From positions 177,148 to 241,147 of the forward strand of contig MNCI01007982.1 of assembly GCA_015680685.1 (NCBI GenBank): a stretch of 64,000 bases of DNA, given 5' to 3'. Made by a program: the position numbers and the translations under genes. The notes under the pieces were generated by a model. The model had not been told where the DNA came from, made no database searches, and saw only the letters and a program-made list of their open reading frames with translations. Positions 1 through 11,115 of the stretch are shown here, piece by piece. Each line of letters starts with the position of its first letter. The first letter of the stretch is position 1. Source of the DNA: Gnetum montanum. Taxonomy: Eukaryota > Streptophyta > Gnetopsida > Gnetales > Gnetaceae.

Positions 1-78
1 TATTTTGTTGAGATTATGATGAAAATCTTTCTTGCATTGCTTGTGGTGACATATGTTGGAGGAATGTATGAGAGTATT
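1..78 (-). mobile_element. A0 Athila-like element, left fragment
   Basis: This short piece lies left of the A1 insertion and ends in GTATT (74-78), the same five bases that follow the A1 3' LTR at 9447-9451. It is therefore the continuation of the minus-strand element whose gag is seen at 9452-11115. It is too short to show a domain. The 3' part of A0 lies outside the window. Confidence 0.55.
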
Positions 79-898
79 TGATGAGTCACCAAATAGGTGA
101 CCTGATATTGGATACGCGATATAGGATCGACCAAGTGACATTGTGCACATGATGTCAGAACCTGTCTCGTTGTCTATAAATAAGGGATAGGGGCGCTTGG
201 TTTTGCATAGTATGTTTTTAGTCCTTTAGCCAAACTCTTGCAGTTTTTCTCTTCTAGAGTTAGAATTATTTCCAAGTGACCATAGTAGGAGTCATAGAGT
301 GACCGAATCTTTATTCGAGCATGGTGTACCTGAGCACACCTTGTGTCTGGAAATAAAGATGAACTTTGTAATATTCAAAATAGCTTAACTATTGCATTTA
401 ATGTTATTTATTGTTATTTGATGCTCATTAGTTAATCAATGTTATTTCTATAGAATTATTAATTATCAATAAATTAGCACACTCAGCATGACCACTTCAA
501 GCATACGTGGAACACTTGGTAACCCAGTAATGACTAGTGTTTGGTAATCCTAGTAGTATTACACTAGTTCAAGATGTGTCTCGAGAGTGGGAACGGATGT
601 TGGTGTTAGGATTCAATCAACATTAGAGGTACAAAAAACCTATTAGTTGACTAAATATTTTTATTTCACACACTTAGGAGACCAAGATAGAAAATATAAG
701 AAACATTAAAAAATCATATACCTCTAGTTTACTTCACCATACAATTGTGCCTTACAAGTAATCTTGGGAAGACAATGATTGCATAACTCATCCTTTTTTA
801 TGTAGGTGCATAAGCACTTAATCCTAGGAGTTCAATCGGATCGTGCATGAATGCTCGTATTTTTATGGTTGGATGTAGGGGTACCTTGCCGCTCATCA
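79..898 (+). repeat. A1 5' LTR
   Basis: The LTR starts TGATGAGTCACC and ends GCTCATCA, pairing with 8598-9446. It has a TATA box TATAAATA at 175-182 and a poly(A) signal AATAAA at 352-357. The signal is one arm of a 9-bp inverted repeat (307-315 and 352-360) discussed in the findings. The U3 part contains GATAT/ATATC-type words that are CpG-decayed relatives of those in the solo LTRs. Confidence 0.93.
175..182 (+). promoter_or_regulatory. TATA box of A1 5' LTR
   Basis: TATAAATA lies about 125 bases upstream of the poly(A) hairpin. The same box occurs in the 3' LTR (8708-8715), the LTR at 39862-40837 (40031-40038) and, on the minus strand, the solo LTR at 51657-52611 (52405-52412). Its conservation between diverged LTRs supports it as the Pol II start element defining the U3/R border. 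Confidence 0.75.
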
Positions 899-899
899 T

Positions 900-917
900 T
901 GGCACCATTGCCAGGGA
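900..917 (+). other. Primer binding site, tRNA-Asp type, CpG-decayed
   Basis: TGGCACCATTGCCAGGGA begins one base after the 5' LTR. It matches the tRNA-Asp primer site used by Athila-type elements (TGGCGCCGTTGCCGGGGA) at all but three positions. Each difference is a CpG turned into CpA, which is the mark of cytosine deamination. The tRNA assignment is from general knowledge of plant retrotransposon primers. Confidence 0.85.
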
Positions 918-1033
918 TTTTTTTGTTTGTGTACTGATTAGAACTTAGGAAATCCTCTCATTTTTGGAACGAACCCTTAAGGTTAACTATCCTATAATCA
1001 CCAAAAAGAGTACCACACACTGAGTAATCAATC

Positions 1034-2762
1034 ATGTCTCCTTCTTCTTATGAGAGTGCTTCACCAACTAGGTCCAATACCATGAACAATCAAAGGTAGG
1101 GTGCATAAGATGATCCACTAGTGCCCCAAAAATTTCACATGGTATATGCTCATCTTGATGAGTATGTACCAAAATTTACCTTTTTCCTCCACTAGGATGA
1201 ATAGTTGCGATGGCATGATTTAGAAGGTAACATAGTGTTACCTCCCGATCACTCAATTCTAGGCATGCTTCTTTGTGCTCTCACACGAATTGGTATGCAA
1301 TACTTACAATCAGAGTACATTGTGCATGAACAAGATTTGCGAAATTATTGATCCATTGAGGCACAACACTAAGGAATCTACAACAGGAGAGACATTATGA
1401 ATCCATGAAGGGCAAGTGGCTTAGGATGTCCCGTATGTCCTAAGTAAAAACGACGGTGGTGAACTTATCTCTGGAGGTTTTCCACAAAATACTATTCCTC
1501 TCTTTGACTTTGGTCAAGGAGTTGGGTATTAGAATCTTCACTCAACTATTCATAACCCAGGTTCTAGTACCAATGGACACAAAGGATCTAGAAAAGGAAC
1601 ACGAATGCATGACAACGATGAACATTACGATCATAACCGTGATCGAGGCTATGACCACCGAAGAGAAGGTGGCAAGCACTGACATGATGCTAGTCCTCTT
1701 TCCTCTTCACCTTCATCATCTTCTTCCTCCTCTCCTTCAAGATTTGAACACAATCATAGAGGGCAAGACCATGAGGACAATGGTAGGAGAAATAGAAATC
1801 ACCAACAAAATAGTAGAGAAAGGGGGCAAGGGCATTCTAGAGAGACACATCACGAAAGAAGGGAGAGTAGGAAAAAATATAGGCATCATAGATGCCATAG
1901 GAAACATGATCACAATGAACCCCTACTTGCCACCTGAAGTATGTTAAATATAGAAAAGGCTGTTAGGATTCCAACAGGGCACCAAAAAGATAGTAGGATC
2001 AATATACTAGACATGAATAACATCCCACAATTTGAAAGGGGATACAATGCTAATCCTCAAAACCATTTACAAGCATTCCATGACACATGTGCCTTGCAGA
2101 ATATAGAAAATGAGTGGCAAAAGCTAAAGTTGTTTTCACAGACACTAAGCAAGGAAGCAGAAAGTTGGTACCAGTCCTTAGAACTAGCATCCATTCGTTG
2201 ATGGATTACCATGTTGGAGATATTTAACAATAAGTATCAAGCATACTCTTGAGTGTCCAACCTACGTAAGCAAATCCAAGGATGGAAACAAGGAGGACAA
2301 AAACCCTTGAATGTTTCCATTAGCCAATATTATTCATTATTACATCATTTCCCTAGCCATGGTTACTCACAAAAGGAACAACTACGCCATCTTGTAGATA
2401 GGCTTAGGTACGAAACGTGAAGAACCCTTGGGACTTATGTCCAAGGAAGGCTATTCAAGCTTAGTGCCCATCAAATACAAAGATTGTTGGAGTGAGTTAC
2501 CAAGGAGGAAGATGAGTTGAGGAGAAGAGAAAGTGCAGAGGAGTACAACAGAGATCCTTCCCTCCAAATGAAGGAAATTAGATTTTTTGATGATGAAGAA
2601 GAGTCACCACTTGAAGAGATGGTGAATACAAAGACTTTGCCTATTCAAAAATTTGCATCAGAAGTATCAGCAAAGGTGGATCAAATGTGGAACTCCCTAG
2701 ATGACAAATTTCAAACTATCCTAAAAATAGTAGAGGAGTCTAGAGAACAAAGTAGTGATTGA
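1034..2762 (+). pseudogene. gag: A1 gag (capsid) remnant
   Basis: The start ATG at 1034 opens MSPSSYESASPTR and continues, through stops, as a frame parallel to the A4 gag, including HLDEYVPKFTFFLH and WHDLEGNIVLPPDHS. A charged region rich in His, Arg, Asp and Ser follows (about 1590-1930). The conserved capsid part is at 1941-2201 with the motif MNNIPQFERGYNANPQNHLQ, and the C-terminal part at 2517-2762 has KVDQMWNSLDDKFQTILKI. At least one frame change separates the start from the capsid part. Several stops (for example 1099 and 1195) stand where the A4 copy or the family has Gln. No zinc knuckle was recognised. Confidence 0.85.
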
Positions 2763-3568
2763 GAGATAAGGAAAAAGAAAGAATCTAAGTATGCACATAA
2801 TAAGGGTAAGGGAAAGGTTGCCATCATTGAAGAGGTTGTGGATTCTAACACAGACAATGATGGTGAATGTAAGATTTTCCAATATGACCATCCTAAGCAA
2901 TGTTGCCTAGTAGTGTCACATCTATAAGAGTCTGGGGTGTATGCAACAAACCCATGATTAAATCAACAAAAAACACCTAGAATGTTACCTTATCCTCAAG
3001 GTAACCCAAGGCAGTTCCACCAACCCTTGACATATTATCTGAGTGGAGATCCACTATAACCAAATGAATAGTATCAATAGTGCAACATCCATAGTCATGG
3101 GGAATGCCACTACCACGTCAACAATACCCTTACTATCAACTTGACCCATACGGGTATTATGTTTAGCTGCTGATCTCTCCACGTGACTCTACTAGTTATG
3201 ATGCTCTTCAACCTCACTACCATACCCCTGAGTACTATAGAACTTCTTCTTCTTCTAGGGGTGATGCTCCACATACACACTACCCTTTTCATTTGTCTGC
3301 ATCTCTTCCACCCTTAGCTCCATTACCACCTACTCCAATTATGTAGGATGAGCTTCCTACCCAGCCACAACAATGTAATACTACAAGGGCTATCAATCTT
3401 CAACCTACTATTGGTTTAGACAACTTATCAAATAGGAGACCTTTCTTTAGAAACAATAGTCCAACAAAGTCCTTACAACCATAAGCGACTAATTATCCAA
3501 ACGTCTCATCATCGTTTGAATCTTCAGAGCTTCCTTCAAACCAAAAACCAGACTCAACGTACACTATC

Positions 3569-4108
3569 ATGTTAACTCATGCCATCATTGATTGGATTAA
3601 AGTTGGCCATCTTCCCAGGAAATTCTCTAATACTGGAAGTCCTCTTATTTATTTGAAAATTGCTGGAAACGAGCCTTGTAAAACTATTTTGGATTTAGGT
3701 TTTGGTGTTAATTTGATCTCCCAAGAAATGTATAAAGCCTTGAACATGCCTTCACTAAAGAAGAGTAACATTCGTTTAGAGTTGGCTAACCAATCCATCA
3801 CTGTTCCACTGGGACTGGTGGAGGACATTGCCACCACTATTTGTGGGTGGTCGTATCCAGCCAATTTCCTAGTGATCCAAGTTAACAACTGTAAGGGAGA
3901 CTTCCCAATCATAATGGGAAGAGCTTGGCTAAGTACGATTGATGCACACCTAGGAATATGTGATCTTTCCCTAGAGATATCAAAAGAAAATACATTCAAG
4001 AAGATTAAGAAGAAGAAAGTTCCATGCATCACATACAGTGACATAGGGTGTAGTTGTGTGCAGAAGTCCTGGTTTGTACAACACTCAACATTACCTACAT
4101 GCAACTAG
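3569..4108 (+). pseudogene. A1 aspartic protease domain
   Basis: A 179-codon open stretch with the retropepsin-like order KTILDLGFGVNLI (active-site Asp near codon 41) followed by the flap and the FPIIMGRAWLSTIDA segment that closes the Athila protease fold. Athila proteases commonly have D-L-G instead of D-S/T-G, so DLG here is probably native; the A4 copy reads DSG. Released protease would cut the Gag-Pol polyprotein. The stretch from 2763 to 3568 is a degenerate Pro/Tyr/Gln-rich linker. The antisense 151-codon reading of this domain is a shadow. Confidence 0.85.
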
Positions 4109-4324
4109 TGTGCACAAGTATCTGACATACAAAGATGCTTGTATGCAGTAGCCACAAGACAGGAAGGCACCCAGTCGCTGACAACTGACCTAGAGAACAA
4201 TTCAACTTTATGCATGGAACCAACTGAGAGCTTGACTTGTGCCTATATCGATAGCATAGATGCATTAGAGTAAGTCCATTGCCAACTTCCAGGTACTGAC
4301 ACTGAAGATATAAACTAGAAGAAG

Positions 4325-5850
4325 TTGGAAATCCCTAACAAATTTAAGCAAGATCCCCTTGAATTAAAATCGTTGCCCACTAGTATGGAGTATGCATTTC
4401 TCAAGAATGGAAAACTAGTAATAATTAATTTTAAGCTCACTCCTCAACAAAAAGAAGGATTGTTGAACATGGTAAACAAATGGTCAAAGCCTTTGCTTAG
4501 TCATATCCTAAATTAACTAGAATAGATCTTAGGATATGCCAACATAGAATTTACACTGACCCCTCTATGAAGCCTCGACGATAATCGCAAAGATGACTGA
4601 ACCCAAAGCTTAAGCAAGTAGTTAAAGAAGAAATTGAACAACTTCTAAAGGCTAGGTTCATCTACCCTATTGCTGAGAGTGAATGGGTTAGTCCATTAGT
4701 CATTGTGCCTAAAAAAGATGGTAAATGAAGGATGTGTATAGACTTTAGGCTATTAAACATGGCAACATTTAAAGATCATTTCCCATTACCATTCATTGAC
4801 CAAGTCTTAGATACCATTGCAGGGCATTGTTATTATAGTTTTCTAGATAGTTATAGTGGGTACAATCAAATCGAAATAGCACCAAAAGACCAAGCCAAAA
4901 CTACATTCACAAGTCCTTGGGGGACATTTGTATATAGATAGATACCGTTTGGCTTGTGCAATGATCCAGCAACATTTCAACATTTGGTTCTCAGTATATT
5001 TCAACAACAAATAGGGAATGGTGTGGAGGTTTTTATGGACGATTTCTCCACGTACTGAGCAGACTTTGAATAAGCATTGGACCAATTACAGCAAGTGCTA
5101 AAACGATGTGTTGAAACCAACCTAAGGCTTAATTGGCAGAAAAGCCACTTAATGGTCCAAGAGGGCATTGTATTAGGGCATAAAATTTCACAAATAGGGA
5201 TAGAGGTAGATCCTGAAAAAATTAAAGTCATCCAAGGAATCACTTGTCAACCTAAAACTATAAAAGATGTCTAATCATTCCTTGAACATACTGGCTATTA
5301 TAGATGTTTCATCGAGAACTTTTTGAAGATTGCAAAATCATTAGTAGAATTAACGAAAAAGGATGTACCCTTTGAATAGACCAAGGAATGTGAGTTAGCT
5401 TTCTAAACCTTGAAGTAGAAGCTTGTAGAAGAACCCATTTTACAAGCTCCTAACTCGTCCAAACCATTCCATATAATGACTAACATGTCCAATTTTGCTT
5501 TAGGATCCGTACTTACATAGTTAGATGACCAAAAATGTCCCTATTACATTCACTATGCAAGTTGAATTATTTTTGGTGCACAACTCAACTATACCACAAT
5601 ACAAAAAGTGTTAATGGCCATGGTGTTTGCACTAGAGAAATTTAGGCACTATGTATTGGGCTATAAGGTGTTTGTACACACATATCATAGTGTAATTTGA
5701 TTCCTTATGAATAAACCAATGGTGAGCCCTTGCATCATACGATGGCTTGTGATCTTGCAAAAGTTCGATCTCATGATAGTAGATTATAAAGGCACTGAGA
5801 ATGTTGTTACCAATCGTTTATCTCAATTGTGATGGGACAACAAAGAAGAT
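4325..5850 (+). pseudogene. A1 reverse transcriptase and RNase H
   Basis: The RT carries CIDFRLLNMATFKDHFPLPF at 4735-4795, LDSYSGYNQIEIA at about 4840-4880, FGLCNDPATFQ at 4950-4980 and the catalytic VFMDDFS at 5027-5047 with both Asp residues intact. The thumb/connection (VLGHKISQIGIEVD, 5170-5215) and RNase H (VLMAMVFALEKFRHYVLGYKV at about 5610-5670) follow, ending near NRLSQL at 5815-5830. Stops at KDGK*RMC, FE*TKEC, F*TLK*KL and LT*LDD are single transitions from Trp or Gln codons. At least one frameshift lies between 4325 and 4732. The enzyme would copy element RNA in the capsid; this copy is dead. Confidence 0.9.
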
Positions 5851-6677
5851 GAATAGCCAATTTCTGATGACTTTCTTGATAAACTCCTCTTTGTAGGTGT
5901 GATAAACAAGCAATTACCCATAGATACAAATTGGTATAGTAGCATTCTTACTTATCTTCTTACACAAGAAACACCACAAGGGCTGGACATTAGAAAGAAA
6001 CAACAGTTTCTCCACTGAGTCAAACATTTCATGGAAATCAACAAACACCTTTACAAGGTATGTTCCAATGACTTAGTCCAATGGTATGTTCCCAATGTAG
6101 ATCAATTGTGAGTTCTCCAAGATGCTCCAAGAAACTCCCTATAGGCTATTCTCCCTATGAGTTAGTGTATGGTAAACTTCCAACACTTCCTATCTAAGAT
6201 GAGCTCTATACACTATCTATAACATGTGACCTTAACCTTGACCTCAGTCTAGCATAGAAAGAATGGTTAATGAATCTTAACTTGCTAGATGAAAACTGAT
6301 TAGCTGCCCTGTCATCTAATGAACTACACAAGGCCTTCAACAAACAATGTCATGACCTAAGAATTAGAAAATTCAAATACCAACCAGGAGATAGGGTTCT
6401 TTATTGGAATCCCACACATGTGCCACAATGAAATAAATTTCAAACGCTATGGAAAAGACCTTATATCATTCATGAAACTTTTCCTTTAGGGGCCATCATG
6501 ATCTATAAACCTGGGAGCCCCGATAAGAAATTATTGGTCAACATTTAGCAAACCAAACCTTTCCATGAGCCCAACATGGCCAGTACTAACACTACCTTTG
6601 TTAATGGATAACCTTGCTCATTATTTCGAATCTCCTCCTTCCAACTCAGTCATGGGGCAGATGGCCACCAATGCTAA
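5851..6677 (+). pseudogene. A1 integrase remnant with catalytic core deleted
   Basis: The N-terminal lead-in (INKHLYKVCSNDLVQWYVP, ending near 6110) is joined directly to the sequence that normally follows the catalytic core (LVYGKLPTLP, about 6160-6185) and the C-terminal domain (RIRKFKYQPGDRVLYWNPTH, about 6360-6425). The zinc-binding and DDE regions, which A4 still shows at about 47450-48030, are missing, so several hundred bases were lost near 6117. Pol ends with QLSHGADGHQC and TAA at 6675-6677, parallel to the A4 pol end at 46824. Confidence 0.82.
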
Positions 6678-8585
6678 TTATTCTAAGCCCTCATTTTCTT
6701 TTGTATTTTTGTTTTACACATATTTATTTTACACATTTTTCATCTTTAATTTTTTTTGTTTTACACCATTGTTAATTTTTTAATATTTTTTTCTCTATTA
6801 CATTTTTCTTGACTTATTCTCACTCGTCACATAATAAGTGCTCATGATGGTGGGTTGTGCTATAATGATGTTGATTACTAATGTTTGGTTTTTACCTTTG
6901 ACTTTTAATGTTGATGCCAAGATATGGTTTCTTTTGATAAAATGGGCAACGAGTCCATGTCATCCATTTATCCATTCAACTCTATGATCTCCCTTTGTTT
7001 TGGAAATGTACAATCCTTTTTTCTAATCAAACCTATTAATGAATTTGTGGCTTGGTAATCTTCAAATCAAGGAAGGATTCAAATGTATTGAAAAGGGTGT
7101 GACTTCTAAGGAATTCACACATTTGTATTGGCTATTCTCTTGGGTACCTGGATGTTTTTCATAGGATTTTCACCATTCTGCTATCAGCTAATATCAGGAA
7201 GTTAAATGAATCAAATAAGTCTTTGCATGATGTGGTTCTCACTTAAAAAAAACTGGTGGGAATTCAAAGCACACCCCTTAGACATAATAAAGGAACATGG
7301 GCTACAAGCACTAGTTATGGCACTAGAAAGACATGTTACCCATATCTAAAGGTTCCCTCTAACTAAGTCCCTTTCTCACTTCCTACTTCTCTATTCTTCT
7401 CTTTTTGGAATGATGGTTGCTTTGTGGAAGCATTCTTGTTGCTTCAGGAGGATGGGTTGGTCAAGTGTGTTGATGTGAGGTCACTAGATGTGCTTAGTTT
7501 TAATCTAGATTTGGATTGAATTTTATTAAGTCATCTTAACCACATAATACACAAGGGACTTTACACAACCTTGATTTCAGGATTCCATTCCATTCTTTCT
7601 TCTCTTTCCATATTGCTTCCTATATTCTACCTCATTGTTGGTTTTATGATTAGTTTATATCTTGGTCAATGCATTGTTATTCTTTGGTAAATTCTTGTAA
7701 GTTAATTCTTAACTATTGTTTCGATATGTCATTCCTAGAGCCTATAGACTCTTTGGTTTGTGGGTTTTTTAGGGCATAAAGGGCATGAGCCTACTTTGGG
7801 AAGGATCCATTGGCATTCATTTTTGGTGCAATTGTTAAGTTCTTTCCTTTAAACATATCTTACAACCAACTATTTCTCATTTCACCCCATCCATAACATC
7901 CATTTTTTTCTCTTCCCTTCTATGCATTTTTTATTGGCTTCACCATTGTTATTTCTCTTATCTTTCTTTTTCTTTCATTTTCCATCCTATTGCTACTAGA
8001 GGTTTGCTCTTAGTCGTGGGGGCCTATCACAAATTTTTTCATTCCATTACTTATCTCACCCCTACACCTTGGGTATTTATCAGTTACAAACCTCTAACCC
8101 AGTATCTACCATACCTACAACCTAGCCAATGTGCTTCATATTGAGGTAAGGTATGAACTACATTATATCTTATCTATCCTTGCTAATTCATGATTGTGTT
8201 GTATGTGCAGATGGCGATCACATGAACAATGAATTGGGATAGGAGGGGGCACTCAGAAAGGACTGGAGCAAGAGCATTTATGCAAGGAACAAGCTTGGTC
8301 ATGTGGCCATGGATGAACAACAGTGTGCACATCTTTGACATCGGCAGTAATGCACCTCATTTTCTTTTCGCTCTCTCTCTTCAAGCTGTCAAATGAAGGT
8401 TTGGATGTCATCTATGTACAGTGTTCACCATAATGGTTATGAACATCAATGCTGTAATATGTTTGTTGATCCATTCACTAGGCACTTTGAGTCTATCATT
8501 CCATGTCATCATCAATTGTCATTCAGCCAATAATCCCATGCCTTCCCAATATTTTGTAAGGAACTCAAAGATGATTTTTCATTCT
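6678..8585 (+). other. A1 3' non-coding region with remnant of accessory-ORF start
   Basis: About 1.9 kb without a supported gene. It begins T-rich. A stretch at about 7256-7400 matches the A4 region 46000-46150 (opposite strand). Near its end, TTGCTAATTC leads to TGTATGTGCAG and ATGGCG at 8211, aligned with the start region of the A4 accessory ORF (44800). Only a few tens of codons of that ORF are alignable before the sequence passes into the pre-LTR segment, so A1 has lost the accessory gene by deletion. Confidence 0.6.
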
Positions 8586-8597
8586 ATTATGGGGGTA
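8586..8597 (+). other. A1 polypurine tract
   Basis: ATTATGGGGGTA directly precedes the TGATGAG start of the 3' LTR. The A4 element has the same run on the other strand at 41753-41765. This is the usual plus-strand primer of an LTR element. Confidence 0.82.
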
Positions 8598-9446
8598 TGA
8601 TGAGTCAGCAAAGAAGCAACCTGATATTACACCCTCAATATTAGATACACGATATCAGATTGGCCAAGAGACATTAGACACGCGATGTTAGAACCTGCCT
8701 TGTTGTCTATAAATAAGGGACAGGGGCGCTTGGTTTTGCATAGTATTTTTTTAGTCCTTTAGCCAAACTCTTACAGTTTTTCTCTTCTAGAGTTAGAATT
8801 ATTTTTAAGTACCCATAGTAGGATTCATAGAGTGAACGGATCTTTATTAGATCATGGTGTACCTAAGCAGACCTTGTGTCTGGAAATAAAGACAAACTTT
8901 GTGATAAACCTTGCAATATTCAAAATAGCTTAACTATTGCATTTAATGTTATTTATTGTTATTTAATGCTCTCATTAGTTAATCAATGTTATTTTTATAG
9001 AATTATTAATTATCAATGAATTAGCACACTCAGTACAACAACTTTGAGCATATGTGGAACACTTGGTAACCCAGTAACGACTAGCGTTTGGTAATCCTAG
9101 TAGTGTTACATTGGTTTAGGATGTGTTTGGAGAGTGGGAACGGATGCTGGTGTTAGGATTTAATCAACATTAGAGTTACAAAAAACCCATTAGTTGACTA
9201 AATATTTTCATTTCACACACTTAGGAGACCAAGATAGAAAATATAAAAAACATAAAAATATCATATACCTTGAGTTTACTTAACCATACAATTGTGCCTT
9301 ACAAGTAAGCTTGGGAAGACAATGACTGCATAACTCATCCTTGTTCCATGTAGGTGCATAAGCACTTAATCCTTGGAGTTTAACCAGATCACACATGAAT
9401 GCTCGTATTCGTATGGTTGGGCATAGGGGTATCTTACCACTCATCA
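8598..9446 (+). repeat. A1 3' LTR
   Basis: The LTR runs from TGATGAGTCAGC to CTCATCA, followed by the GTATT target duplication. TATAAATA is at 8708-8715. The poly(A) hairpin arms are at 8840-8848 and 8885-8893, with one mismatch. It has small insertions relative to the 5' LTR, including extra bases near 8620-8640, and many single-base differences, showing an old insertion. Confidence 0.93.
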
Positions 9447-9451
9447 GTATT

Positions 9452-11115
9452 AAAGATGTGATAAATGATAAGAGGCATGAGATGGTGATCCCATAGGAGA
9501 TGTTTTGGATTCATGGTATTCAAGAGGGTAATAGTAATGAGTTAAGGCATGGGAAGTAGAACCATTAGGAGAAATAGATTTTTAAACATAATATTCATAA
9601 GGATCAAGCTAGTGATAGGGGTATTGCTAGTTATTTGATAGCATACCTCATGATTTTGGATTTTGCCATATGGTTGATAATAGTTTTGAGAATGATAAGA
9701 AGTCCCACTGGGATAGTACTGTTGGTTGTAGGACTATCTATGACTGCCTTGTGGATAAGAAAATATCTTAGATATTTTCTTTTCTATGAAATTAGGATTC
9801 AAAGTAGAAGCCCCAAACTCTTGTAGATGTAACATAACTGGTTAATGGTCCTTTGGATGTTCATATTGACAGATGTCACATGCATCTTTCTTTAAATATG
9901 AGTTTGTAACCTCTTATACTACATCTATTTTTCATTTTTTCCAATAAGTATATAGACATATTTCCTTGTTCTTTTTCCTCTTCTAATTTTGATCACTTAA
10001 TCCTATTTCCCTTACCTTATTCTCTATGATTTTCAAGTTGGTTGTAGCTTTTTCATTCATCAACTCCCACATCTTATCTACCCTTGCTTAATCTTAGAGA
10101 TAGAATTTTGTATTGGTGAGGTTTTGTGTAAAATTAACTCATCAAGATCTACCTATTTTTCTTGATCATAAATATGGATCTCATTTTTGTGAAGAGTTGG
10201 ATCCTAGTTGTATTCCTTTACACTCTCTCTTTTATATAACTCATTCTATTGCCATCTATTCAATTAGCCTTTATATTCAATGGACTCTCAACTCTGATAC
10301 TTTTTCTTGGGCATAGAACCCAATGATCTCCCTTGTTTTGTTATGAAACCCATCTTTGATGTAATGAAGCTTCTCTTTTTGAGAAAAACCATGGATTGAG
10401 CATTTATGTAATAAAAAATAGTATCTAATCAAGCCTACATTTAGGGATTCATGGTTTTTTTGTTTCTACCCTTTGATTTATTTTCTTAAATTGGTCATTT
10501 TTGAATAGGTTTGGTATTTTTGTTGAAGAGATCAAGCATTATGAACCACCATTGGCTTGAATTTGGTTCCATCGATGTCTACCAACTTTCAACTTCTTCT
10601 TATAGCATCCTAGAAAAGAGCTTAAGCTTTTTCCACTTATCTTGAGTATTTTCAAGGAAAAGGCATCATGGAAGGCATGTAAATGATGTTGTGGATTAGA
10701 ATTATAGCCTCCATGAAATTTAGGAATGATATTCATATTACGCTATTTGATGCAGCTTTCCAATTGATTCCTATGGGGTATTCTAACTACCTTCATGATC
10801 TATATCATGCTTCTGATAGCCACTAGGAACTCATCATCATCAGACGTGCTGTGATGATAATATTTATTTTTATTTATTTGATTATAATGATACCATCTAT
10901 GCTCTATTTGATACCTTGTATCTTGTCTTTGGTTATCATTTCTATATTTGTCGTGACCCCTTAGTGGAGCCCTATCTTCATACCTATGTTCATCTTTGTC
11001 AAAACTAGATCTTGAAGAGGTAAAGGAAGATGGTAAACAAGGAGACACACCATGGCTTCCTATGATCTCTTGGATCATCTCATCTAGGTTTGAAGGAGGT
11101 CTTAATCCTTGAGGT
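9452..11115 (-). pseudogene. gag: A0 gag (Athila-like), middle part
   Basis: Read on the minus strand, 11100-10800 holds a charged region (HRYEDRAPLRGHDKYRNDN) like the corresponding part of the A1 gag. 10736-10539 holds the capsid motif MNIIPKFHGGYNSNPQHHLH, parallel to A1 MNNIPQFERGYNANPQNHLQ. 9840-9450 aligns with 51050-51450 of A4, where the protein linker between gag and protease lies. The gene is broken by stops, by A1 on the left and by G2 on the right. A plus-strand 67-codon ORF at 10113-10316 is a shadow. Confidence 0.78.

Larger units (their letters stand above)
79..9446 (+). mobile_element. A1, complete Athila-like Ty3/gypsy LTR retrotransposon
   Basis: A full element with two alignable LTRs (79-898 and 8598-9446), TGATGAG/CTCATCA termini, a perfect 5-bp target duplication GTATT (74-78 and 9447-9451), a tRNA-Asp-type primer site after the 5' LTR and a G-rich polypurine tract before the 3' LTR. 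Inside, in order, are remnants of gag, aspartic protease, reverse transcriptase, RNase H and a deleted integrase. The RT motif CIDFRLLNMATFKDHFPLPF and the Asp primer site are what is expected of the Athila/Tat branch. It is inserted into the minus-strand element A0. Many in-frame stops and frame changes make it non-functional. Confidence 0.93.

Noticed and set aside
6565-6783. 72-codon hydrophobic ORF, with a similar one on the minus strand at 46631-46849
   Set aside because: It lies in another frame over the pol end and a T-rich 3' region; the Phe/Leu content comes from base composition. The similarity reflects homology of A1 and A4.
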